From positions 1,441,001-1,505,000 of the forward strand of contig CP102260.1 of the NCBI GenBank assembly GCA_025146925.1: a stretch of DNA of 64,000 bases, written 5' to 3'. Below the pieces are notes generated by a model. It searched no databases. It was not told the origin of the DNA and saw only the letters and a list, made by a program, of their open reading frames with translations. Shown here one piece after another: positions 9,064 through 16,180 of this stretch. Made by a program: the position numbers and the translations under genes. This stretch comes from [Bacteroides] pectinophilus (GTDB taxonomy: Bacteria > Bacillota > Clostridia > Lachnospirales > Lachnospiraceae). Each line of letters starts with the position of its first letter. Positions within the stretch are counted from its first letter, which is position 1.

Positions 9064-9101
9064 CTGCCGCTGCGTATGTAATGTCATAGGCAGGTTTTTT
9101 C
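9064..9101 (+). terminator. Possible terminator after the ireB-ruvX-yrzB operon
   Basis: The discontinuous stem CTGCC...TATG / CATA-GGCAG has a 6-base bulge and is followed by GTTTTTTC. The stem is imperfect, so confidence is moderate. Confidence 0.45.
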
Positions 9102-9148
9102 TTTATGCGTTATATGGCAGGCAGTACAGAAAGGAAACGGTATTTATT

Positions 9149-10819
9149 TTGAAAAAAGAAAAAGATGGAACTGTTAAAGTAATCCCATTGGGAGGTCTTG
9201 AGCAGATTGGAATGAACATGACTGCCTTTGAATCCGAAGACAGTATTATTGTCGTGGATTGCGGACTTGCATTTCCTGATGATGACATGCTTGGTATTGA
9301 TCTTGTAATACCTGATGTATCGTATCTTAAGGAGAATATCAGCAAGGTAAAGGGATTTGTTATCACACACGGACATGAGGACCATATTGGTGCACTCCCA
9401 TACGTACTCAAGGATGTTAATGTGCCTGTATATGCTACTAAGCTTACAACTGCAATTATTGAATCAAAGTTAAAAGAGCACAATATGCTCCATGAGACGA
9501 AGCGCAAGGTTGTTAAGTACGGACAGTCTATTAACCTTGGATGCTTCAGAATCGAATTCATCAGGACTAATCACAGTATTGCTGATGCCTCGGCACTTGC
9601 AATATATACACCTGCCGGAGTAATAGTACACACAGGTGACTTCAAAGTCGATTATACACCTGTATTCGGAGATCCTATAGATCTTCAGAGATTTGGTGAG
9701 ATAGGCAAGAAGGGTGTCCTTGCACTTATGTGCGACAGCACGAATGTCTTAAGACCCGGATTCACTATGTCAGAGAGAACGGTCGGCAAGACATTTGATA
9801 ATATTTTTAATGACAATAAGCAGAGCAGACTTATTATTGCTACATTTGCATCTAATGTTGACCGAGTACAGCAGATAATTAACTGTGCCATCAAGTACGG
9901 ACGCAAGGTGTGTGTTGAGGGACGAAGCATGGTTAACATTATTAATGTTGCAAGTGAGCTCGGATACCTTGATATACCGGACGGAACACTTATTGAGACT
10001 GAGCAGATGAAGAATTACGCTAATGAGCAGATTGTTCTTATAACAACCGGAAGCCAGGGTGAGTCTATGGCAGCTCTTTCAAGAATGGCAGCGAACCTTC
10101 ACCGTAAGGTAACGATTGAGCCGGGAGATACTGTTATATTCAGTTCTACACCTATTCCGGGCAATGAGAAGTCTGTTGCAAGAGTAATCAATGAGCTCGG
10201 AATGAAGGGAGCCAAGGTTATCTTCCAGGATACACATGTATCAGGACATGCATGTGAGGAAGAGATTAAGCTGATATATTCACTTGTAAAGCCTAAGTAT
10301 GCAGTTCCAGTACATGGCGAGTACAGACATCTTATGGCTCAGAAGGAGCTTGCTGAAGGCTTGGGAATTGACAAGGATGATATATTTGTACTTCACTCAG
10401 GTGATGTGCTTGAGATGAGTCAGGAGAAGGCAGAGGTAGTTGATAAGGTACAGACCGGAGCTGTACTTGTTGACGGACTTGGTGTCGGAGATGTAGGTAA
10501 TATTGTCTTAAGAGACAGACAGAATCTTGCTGAGAACGGAATTATCGTTGTCGTACTTACGCTTGAGAAGTACAGCAACCAGCTCCTTGCAGGTCCTGAT
10601 ATTGTTTCAAGAGGATTTGTATATGTAAGAGAGTCAGAGGGCCTCATGGAAGAAGCCAGGGCTGTTATTGAGCAGGCTGTACTTGACTGCCTCGACCGTA
10701 ACGTAACTGACTGGGGTAAGATTAAGGGCACAATTAAGGATACATTAAGTGATTTTCTCTGGAAGAAGATGAAGAGAAATCCTGTAATACTTCCAATCAT
10801 TATGGAGGTTGATGATTAA
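9149..10819 (+). CDS. rnj: Ribonuclease J
   Basis: Metallo-beta-lactamase/beta-CASP ribonuclease with 5'-3' exonuclease and endonuclease activity, involved in mRNA turnover and rRNA maturation. The zinc motif HGHEDHIGAL is near residues 74-83. The later beta-CASP elements include TTGSQGESMAALSRMA, VSGHACEEE and VPVHGEYRHL, and the C-terminal RNase J domain ends at MEVDD. The 556-residue length is typical. The start codon is TTG at 9149, about 10 bases after AAAGGAAA; the sequence KKEKDGTVKVIPLGG fits the family N-terminus. Confidence 0.95.
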   Translation: MKKEKDGTVKVIPLGGLEQIGMNMTAFESEDSIIVVDCGLAFPDDDMLGIDLVIPDVSYLKENISKVKGFVITHGHEDHIGALPYVLKDVNVPVYATKLTTAIIESKLKEHNMLHETKRKVVKYGQSINLGCFRIEFIRTNHSIADASALAIYTPAGVIVHTGDFKVDYTPVFGDPIDLQRFGEIGKKGVLALMCDSTNVLRPGFTMSERTVGKTFDNIFNDNKQSRLIIATFASNVDRVQQIINCAIKYGRKVCVEGRSMVNIINVASELGYLDIPDGTLIETEQMKNYANEQIVLITTGSQGESMAALSRMAANLHRKVTIEPGDTVIFSSTPIPGNEKSVARVINELGMKGAKVIFQDTHVSGHACEEEIKLIYSLVKPKYAVPVHGEYRHLMAQKELAEGLGIDKDDIFVLHSGDVLEMSQEKAEVVDKVQTGAVLVDGLGVGDVGNIVLRDRQNLAENGIIVVVLTLEKYSNQLLAGPDIVSRGFVYVRESEGLMEEARAVIEQAVLDCLDRNVTDWGKIKGTIKDTLSDFLWKKMKRNPVILPIIMEVDD

Positions 10820-10831
10820 GGGGGCATTGGC

Positions 10832-11173
10832 ATGAGTGAGGTTGAGAGGCTTACAGATGAACTGTGCAGGGCTATAAGGACAAGCAGGGAGTATGCAGAA
10901 TACAAAGAAGCATATAAGATACTTGAACAGTATCCCGGTCTTTTGAGAGAGACTAATGAACTCCGCAGACAGAATTTTGAACTTCAGAATTCGGAGGATT
11001 CAGACGGAATGTTTGACCGTGTTGAGACGTTCCGTAAGAATTATGCTGAGTTAAGAAAGCATCAGGAAGTAAGTGATTTTCTTCAGGCGGAGCTTTGTCT
11101 TGCCAGGATGGTGCAGTCTATAGGTAATGCAGTTACCGGATGCCTTGATATGAATGTGGATTTTCTTGATTGA
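10832..11173 (+). CDS. YlbF/YmcA family protein
   Basis: All-helical cytoplasmic protein of 113 residues. The family pattern is an N-terminal helix ending in SREYAEYKEAYKILEQYPGLL, then a charged middle and a C-terminal helix FLQAELCLARMVQSI. In Bacillus the related YlbF-YmcA-YaaT complex acts with RNase Y in mRNA processing and affects sporulation and competence. Its position directly after RNase J fits an RNA-turnover role, but that is inference. Confidence 0.8.
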   Translation: MSEVERLTDELCRAIRTSREYAEYKEAYKILEQYPGLLRETNELRRQNFELQNSEDSDGMFDRVETFRKNYAELRKHQEVSDFLQAELCLARMVQSIGNAVTGCLDMNVDFLD

Positions 11174-11201
11174 GTTAATTAATTTTTGAATGGTGGTTTG
11201 A

Positions 11202-11600
11202 ATGGAAGATAAGAATGTCAGATTTGGAATTGGCGTTATAGTGAACATTATAGTAGTAATAATAGCTGTTGTGCTTATATATTTTATAGGTGCAAAAGGA
11301 TTTGCATTTGGCGCAAAAGTATTTGATGAACAGTCTGTTGATACCCAGGAGAATGCAAGACAGGTAGAGGTGACTATTCCGGTTAATATAACAGACTCCA
11401 GACTTACGGATATCCTGTATGACAGAGGACTTATCGAAGACAAGCTTATATTCAAAGCACAGCTTGCACTGTCTGAATACAAAGGCAAGTGCAAAGCAGG
11501 AACATATACAGTTGATACATCCATGAAGCCTACGCAGATACTTGCGGTACTCTGTGGCGGCAGTACGGATACAGAAGGTACTGATGGTGGTACACAATGA
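11202..11600 (+). CDS. MltG-like membrane protein lacking the catalytic domain
   Basis: The 132-residue protein has one transmembrane helix (about residues 9-29) and an extracytoplasmic domain: VTIPVNITDSRLTDILYDRGLIEDKLIFKAQL, then a CKAGTYTVDTSMKPTQIL segment. This matches the N-terminal LysM-like part of the endolytic transglycosylase MltG (YceG). Full MltG is about 330-380 residues with a C-terminal catalytic domain, which is absent here. The neighbours trmR and trhP follow mltG (yrrL) in Bacillus too, so this is the positional remnant or short paralogue. The stop overlaps the trmR start (ATGA). Confidence 0.7.
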   Translation: MEDKNVRFGIGVIVNIIVVIIAVVLIYFIGAKGFAFGAKVFDEQSVDTQENARQVEVTIPVNITDSRLTDILYDRGLIEDKLIFKAQLALSEYKGKCKAGTYTVDTSMKPTQILAVLCGGSTDTEGTDGGTQ

Positions 11601-12259
11601 TAGTTAATGAAAGAATAGTATCATATATTAATTCCCTTAATGCAGATAACGAAGGAGTGCTTGCTGAGATTGAGAATGAGGCAAAGGCGGCAGGCGTTCC
11701 GGTTATACGCAAAGAGATGGAGAATTTCCTTAAAGTAATGCTTGCGGTCAAAAAGCCCGCAGGCATTCTTGAGGTAGGGGCAGCTGTCGGATATTCATCA
11801 ATACTTATGAGTATGAATGTAGACAGTGACTGCCATATAACAACGATAGAGAACTATGACATCCGCATAGAGCAGGCAAGACACAATATTGCGAGAGCCG
11901 GTAAAGAAAGTCAGATTACGCTTCTTGAGGGCGACGCAATGAATATACTGAAAGATCTGCCTTCGCAGGAGTATGACTTTGTCTTTATGGATGCAGCCAA
12001 AGCTCAGTATATTAATTTTCTGCCAGAAGTGTTAAGGGTAATGAAAACGTCAGCAGTGCTGATATCGGATAATGTACTGCAGGAAGGCAGCATAGCTGAG
12101 TCAAGATATGCGGTGACGAGGCGTGACAGAACAATTCATGCAAGGATGCGTGAGTATATGTATGAACTTACGCATATGAACGAACTGATAACATCGATAG
12201 TTCCTATCGGAGATGGAATTACAATGTCTGTAAAAAGAATGGAGGATAATAATGCCTGA
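11597..12259 (+). CDS. trmR: tRNA 5-hydroxyuridine methyltransferase TrmR (O-methyltransferase)
   Basis: Class I SAM-dependent O-methyltransferase (COMT-like) of 220 residues. The SAM motif is ILEVGAAVGYSSILM near residues 57-71, the acidic motif TIENYD follows, and the metal/catalytic motif is VFMDAAKAQY near residue 133. In Bacillus, TrmR (YrrM) methylates 5-hydroxyuridine to 5-methoxyuridine at tRNA position 34. The assignment rests on family plus the next gene being a U32-family TrhP homologue, the same order as yrrM-yrrN/O. It overlaps neighbours on both sides. Confidence 0.82.
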   Translation: MIVNERIVSYINSLNADNEGVLAEIENEAKAAGVPVIRKEMENFLKVMLAVKKPAGILEVGAAVGYSSILMSMNVDSDCHITTIENYDIRIEQARHNIARAGKESQITLLEGDAMNILKDLPSQEYDFVFMDAAKAQYINFLPEVLRVMKTSAVLISDNVLQEGSIAESRYAVTRRDRTIHARMREYMYELTHMNELITSIVPIGDGITMSVKRMEDNNA

Positions 12260-13496
12260 TCATATTCACAATGGCCGTAATATAGAACTTCTTATACCGG
12301 CAAGCAGCCTTGAAGTGCTCAAGGTTGCAGTCATGTTCGGCGCTGACGCTGTCTATATCGGAGGTGAAGCTTTCGGTCTCAGAGCAAAAGCAAAGAACTT
12401 TTCACTTGAAGAGATGAAGGAGGGCGTGGAATTCGCACATGCACATGATGTAAAGGTCTATGTCACTGCCAATATTCTCGCCCATAACAAAGACCTTGAT
12501 GGTGCAAGGGAATATTTTGAAGAACTTAAGCAGGTAGGTATGGATGCCCTGATTATATCTGATCCGGGAATGTTCACAATTGCAAAGGAAGTGCTTCCTG
12601 ATGTTGACATTCATATCAGTACACAGGCAAACAATACCAATTATGCGACATTTAATTTCTGGTATAAGATGGGTGCGAGAAGAGTTGTTACTGCAAGAGA
12701 ACTTTCACTTGAAGAGATTAAGACGATAAGAAAGAATATTCCTGATGACCTTGAGATAGAGACATTTATACATGGAGCAATGTGTATATCATATTCAGGA
12801 AGATGTCTTCTGAGCAGCTTTATGGCAGGAAGGGATGCCAATCAGGGAGCCTGCACACATCCATGCAGATGGAAGTATTCTGTTGTAGAGGAATCAAGAC
12901 CGGGCGAGTATATGCCTGTATATGAGAATGAACGCGGAACATTTATCTTCAATTCAAAAGACCTGTGCATGATTGAACATATTCCTGAGCTTGTTGAGGC
13001 GGGAATTGACAGTTTTAAGATTGAAGGAAGAATGAAGACTGCACTGTATGTTGCAACTGTTGCAAGGACATACAGACTCGCAATTGATGATTACCTCAGG
13101 GATCCTGAATATTACAGAAGCAGGATTCCGTTCTACAAATCAGAGATTTCAAAGTGTACTTACAGACAGTATACAACGGGATTTTTCTTTGGAAAACCTG
13201 ATAAAGATACGCAGATTTATGACAGCAATACATATGAGCATGAATACACATATCTCGGCATAGTAGGTGACTGTAACGGGGATGGATTGTATTCTGTTGA
13301 ACAGCGAAACAAGTTCTCTGTAGGAGAAACTATAGAAGTCATGAAGCCGGATGGCACTAACATTGAATGCAGTGTTATTGAGATTAAGGATGATGAAGGT
13401 AATTCGATGGAATGCGCACCTCATCCTAAGCAGAAGCTCTGGATTAATCTCGGAACAAAGCTTGACAGATATGATATTCTTAGAAGACATGACTAA
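12252..13496 (+). CDS. Peptidase U32 family tRNA hydroxylation protein (TrhP-like)
   Basis: The 414-residue U32-family protein has the N-terminal fold LLIPASSLEVLKVAVMFGADAVYIG and the family signature ETFIHGAMCISYSGRC near residue 172. A cysteine cluster (GRCLLSS..., GACTHPCRW) fits iron-sulfur binding. A C-terminal beta-domain begins at YLGIVGDCNGDG. U32 homologues TrhP/YrrN/YrrO install 5-hydroxyuridine at tRNA U34 using prephenate, and the upstream trmR would methylate it. It starts 8 bases inside trmR. Older databases call this a collagenase-like peptidase, which is less likely here. Confidence 0.85.
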   Translation: MPDHIHNGRNIELLIPASSLEVLKVAVMFGADAVYIGGEAFGLRAKAKNFSLEEMKEGVEFAHAHDVKVYVTANILAHNKDLDGAREYFEELKQVGMDALIISDPGMFTIAKEVLPDVDIHISTQANNTNYATFNFWYKMGARRVVTARELSLEEIKTIRKNIPDDLEIETFIHGAMCISYSGRCLLSSFMAGRDANQGACTHPCRWKYSVVEESRPGEYMPVYENERGTFIFNSKDLCMIEHIPELVEAGIDSFKIEGRMKTALYVATVARTYRLAIDDYLRDPEYYRSRIPFYKSEISKCTYRQYTTGFFFGKPDKDTQIYDSNTYEHEYTYLGIVGDCNGDGLYSVEQRNKFSVGETIEVMKPDGTNIECSVIEIKDDEGNSMECAPHPKQKLWINLGTKLDRYDILRRHD

Positions 13497-13564
13497 TCAC
13501 TCTTAACAAACTCTGAATCGGAAAAGCAACATACGGCACTTTACCACATATTATATATTAATGG

Positions 13565-14221
13565 ATGTGGTGGGGTGCCTTTCTTTTGAAAATTTTTGAT
13601 AAGCCGTTATCTAGCGAAGAAGAGAAGATATATCTGAAAAAATGCAGGGAAGGTGACCTGGAGGCCAGAAATAAACTTATCGAAAAGAATATGCGGCTCG
13701 TTGCACATATAGTGAAAAAATATGCCTGCGCAGACCGCGATACGGAAGATCTCCTGTCAGTAGGAACGATAGGACTTATAAAGGCCGTTAATACATTTGA
13801 CATGAACAAAAGTATCAGACTCGCAACATATGCTGCCAAATGCATTGATAATGAACTTCTTATGCTGCTAAGAAGCGACCGGCGAAAAAGCCGGGAGATT
13901 TCAATATATGAGCCGGTAGGTAAGGACAAAGAAGGCAATGAGATAAATCTTATAGAAATAATAGGAACAAGTGAAGATACGGTTGTTGAGGATTACGAGC
14001 TTAGACAGGATGTAAAGAAACTGTATAGTGCAGTTGAAAAAAAACTTACAGACAGAGAGCGGGAGATTATAATTATGAGATATGGCCTATACGGGACACA
14101 GGAGATTACACAGCGCGAAATCGCGCAGAAAATGAATATCAGCAGAAGCTATGTAAGCAGAATAGAAAAAAGAGCTCTTGAAAAAATGAAAGAGGACTTT
14201 GCTTTTAAAGCGCCGGTTTAG
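13565..14221 (+). CDS. sigK: Sporulation sigma factor, SigK-like
   Basis: Sigma-70 family protein of up to 218 residues with region 2 (NMRLVAHIVKKYACADRDTEDLLSVGTIGLIKAVNTFD), region 3 and the region 4 helix-turn-helix (EITQREIAQKMNISRSYVSRIEKRALEKM). The order and the motif EPVGKDKEGNEINLIEIIG are typical of sigma-K/sigma-E. The start is uncertain: ATG 13565 gives the N-terminus MWWGAFLL, while TTG 13586 follows GGTGGGG. Either way the leader before PLSSEEE is shorter than the 20-residue pro-sequence of Bacillus pro-sigma-K. The gene is unbroken (no skin element). It stands alone after the trhP gene. Confidence 0.8.
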   Translation: MWWGAFLLKIFDKPLSSEEEKIYLKKCREGDLEARNKLIEKNMRLVAHIVKKYACADRDTEDLLSVGTIGLIKAVNTFDMNKSIRLATYAAKCIDNELLMLLRSDRRKSREISIYEPVGKDKEGNEINLIEIIGTSEDTVVEDYELRQDVKKLYSAVEKKLTDREREIIIMRYGLYGTQEITQREIAQKMNISRSYVSRIEKRALEKMKEDFAFKAPV

Positions 14222-14243
14222 TGGTAGTTTAGTGAAATTTAAT

Positions 14244-14272
14244 TTGCTATTAAAGTTTTTATGGTATATAAT
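14244..14272 (+). promoter_or_regulatory. Predicted promoter of the Lys/Ala-rich protein gene
   Basis: TTGCTA, a 17-base spacer and TATAAT precede the strong site AAGGAATGGTGG. Confidence 0.55.
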
Positions 14273-14335
14273 ACCAATTGATTAGAACTTGTATACAAAC
14301 AGTATGAATAATTCAAAAAGGAATGGTGGTTATTA

Positions 14336-14857
14336 ATGGAAAGTAAGACAACTAAGGCAGTTAATACAAAGGCAGAAGCGAAGACAGCTAAGACAGAGAC
14401 TAAGGCAGTTAAGCCGGCTGAAACCAAGACAGAGGCAGCTAAAGAGGCTGCCGGCTCAGTTAAGGCATCTGTTGTGAATGCAGTTAAGGAGACTAAGGCA
14501 GAAGCAGTTAAGGAAGCCGAAGTAGTTAAGGCCGCAGCCAAGGAGGCTCCAAAGAAAGCCAGAACAGCTAAGACAGCAGCTAAGGCTGAAGTTAAGAAGG
14601 CAGTAAAGACAGCTAAGGCAACAGTAGCTAAGAAGACTGCAGATGCAACAGCTAAGGCAGCAGACAAGAAGATTAACATGTTCCTGCAGTATGCCGGACG
14701 TGAATATAATGCTGATGATATAGTTGCTAAGGTTAAGGAAGCTGCTGCTGCTGATACAGGTAAGAAGACATTCAAGTCATTGGATATTTATGTTAAGCCG
14801 GAAGAGAATGTTGCTTATTATGTTGTTAACGGCAAGCCGGGCAGCGTACGTCTTTAA
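14336..14857 (+). CDS. Histone H1-like Lys/Ala repeat protein with DUF6465-type C-terminus
   Basis: The protein is 173 residues. Residues 1 to about 105 are almost only Lys, Ala, Thr, Glu and Val in short repeats (TKAEAKTAK, EAVKEAE, then the very basic KKARTAKTAAKAEVKKAVKTA). This resembles the tails of histone H1-like bacterial nucleoid proteins. Residues about 112-173 form a compact domain (KINMFLQYAGREYNADDIVAKVKEA... YVKPEENVAYYVVNGKPGSVRL) that I associate with DUF6465 of Lachnospiraceae. It has its own promoter and terminator and a strong ribosome site, suggesting high expression. A nucleic-acid role is inference from charge. Confidence 0.75.
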   Translation: MESKTTKAVNTKAEAKTAKTETKAVKPAETKTEAAKEAAGSVKASVVNAVKETKAEAVKEAEVVKAAAKEAPKKARTAKTAAKAEVKKAVKTAKATVAKKTADATAKAADKKINMFLQYAGREYNADDIVAKVKEAAAADTGKKTFKSLDIYVKPEENVAYYVVNGKPGSVRL

Positions 14858-14908
14858 TAAATAATACATATTTCTGTTACAGATATTTAAAACAATTGTA
14901 ATCAGCAG

Positions 14909-14945
14909 ATGCAGCCGTTACCTTGCGTGGCGGCTGCATTTTTGC
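14909..14945 (+). terminator. Intrinsic terminator after the Lys/Ala-rich protein gene
   Basis: The stem ATGCAGCCG / CGGCTGCAT has a 13-base loop and is followed by TTTTTGC. Confidence 0.88.
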
Positions 14946-14951
14946 TATAAT
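14923..14951 (+). promoter_or_regulatory. Predicted promoter giving a near-leaderless transcript
   Basis: TTGCGT (14923-14928) lies in the loop of the preceding terminator. A 17-base spacer leads to a perfect TATAAT (14946-14951). The ATG of the next gene is at 14962, so transcription would begin about 3-5 bases before the start codon, and there is no ribosome binding site. Confidence 0.5.
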
Positions 14952-14961
14952 TTTAATCAAT

Positions 14962-16101
14962 ATGGATGGTAAAAAAGAACATAAAAATATAAATGCAAAG
15001 GTACTGCTGCTTACGATAGGAGTACTCATTGCCATAACGGCTGTGCTTCTTTTTGTCTTTATGGACAGGGGGCGCGGACAGATTAATATGTCTGATTATA
15101 TTAACGTAAGCTTTGGCGGAGCTGACGGTGCCGGAACTGTCAGCTGCTCGGTCGATACCAAGAAGCTTTATGAAAGACTTGCCGGTAATGAGAAGAACGC
15201 AGTTATTATCCGCAATATTGACACGTTTGTTGATGGCATTAGTGCCAGCGCTGATGCAGCTGATAAGCTTTCTAACGGTGATAAAGTGACAATAAGCGTT
15301 CTCTACGACAGATCTCTTGCAGACAAGATAGGATGCCGTGTTGCCGGAGCAAAGTTTGCTGCTGAGGTAAGCGGACTCGGGGATGGAAGCGTAATTGACA
15401 TATTTGCCAATGTTGAAGTGGTTGTTGCGGGAATAAGCCCTGATGCATATGCTAATGTCCTCAACAAATGGCAGGATGACAGGCTTAAGAATATTGCCTT
15501 TACTCTGGATAAAGCTACAGGGATAAAAGCCGGGGATGTCATAACCGTGACATGTGAAGCATCTGCGGAAGAGCTTGCAGAACAAGGAATATCAATAGCT
15601 GAAAGCCGGAAACAGTTCCATGTAGACAGGGTTGCATGTTATGCGGATTCTGTACAGGCATTGGATATGAATGTAATTGATAATATTATCGGTGAATGCA
15701 AAGATGCTATAAAGACAGAGACGGAAGATCTCACATTCCGTATGCTTTATAAAGCGTCCAAAGACAGCTCGTATCTGTTCCAGTATAATAATGAATGGGT
15801 CAACAGCACTGAACTTGTGGATGCCTTATTTTTGTACAGACTGGATAATCATGATGTTACGCATGCCAATTACCTGGATCTGGTATTCAAATCCAATATC
15901 TCCAATGGAGCATCGACACTTGACATCTGTTTTATATTTGAATTCTCAGATATTGTAATATCTGCTGATGGAAAGTTTGAGATTGCTGATACCGACCTCT
16001 CTGCAAGATATGTCTGTGGTGTTAATTACAATGATTTATACGGAAAAGTTATATTGAGCAAGGAAGATTCTTATGCAATATCACAAATAATAGTCCCTTA
16101 A
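14962..16101 (+). CDS. Membrane-anchored protein of unknown function
   Basis: I do not recognise a family. The 379 residues begin with a short cytoplasmic Lys-rich segment (MDGKKEHKNINAK) and one transmembrane helix (about residues 14-34). The rest is extracellular and beta-rich with repeated GDxVTISVLYD / GDVITVTCE-type strands, suggesting two similar beta domains around residues 60-200, then a mixed domain to the C-terminus. There is no lipobox, sortase motif or cysteine pair pattern. It lies just before pilB, but pilB has its own promoter. The start is the first ATG before the helix; the upstream frame runs into the terminator. Confidence 0.7.
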   Translation: MDGKKEHKNINAKVLLLTIGVLIAITAVLLFVFMDRGRGQINMSDYINVSFGGADGAGTVSCSVDTKKLYERLAGNEKNAVIIRNIDTFVDGISASADAADKLSNGDKVTISVLYDRSLADKIGCRVAGAKFAAEVSGLGDGSVIDIFANVEVVVAGISPDAYANVLNKWQDDRLKNIAFTLDKATGIKAGDVITVTCEASAEELAEQGISIAESRKQFHVDRVACYADSVQALDMNVIDNIIGECKDAIKTETEDLTFRMLYKASKDSSYLFQYNNEWVNSTELVDALFLYRLDNHDVTHANYLDLVFKSNISNGASTLDICFIFEFSDIVISADGKFEIADTDLSARYVCGVNYNDLYGKVILSKEDSYAISQIIVP

Positions 16102-16104
16102 CGA

Positions 16105-16133
16105 TTGAATATTTTGTGATTATGTAATATAAT
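16105..16133 (+). promoter_or_regulatory. Predicted promoter of pilB-pilT
   Basis: TTGAAT, a 17-base spacer, TATAAT. It lies just after the stop of the preceding gene. Confidence 0.5.
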
Positions 16134-16180
16134 TTTAATATTATGAAAGATTGGCCGGAGTGCCGGCAGAAAGAGGGAGC

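Noticed and set aside
14239-14775. 178-residue Ala/Val/Leu-rich open frame on the minus strand
   Set aside because: It is the complement of the Lys/Ala repeat gene; composition follows from repeated AAG/GCA codons, and its start and stop have no signals.
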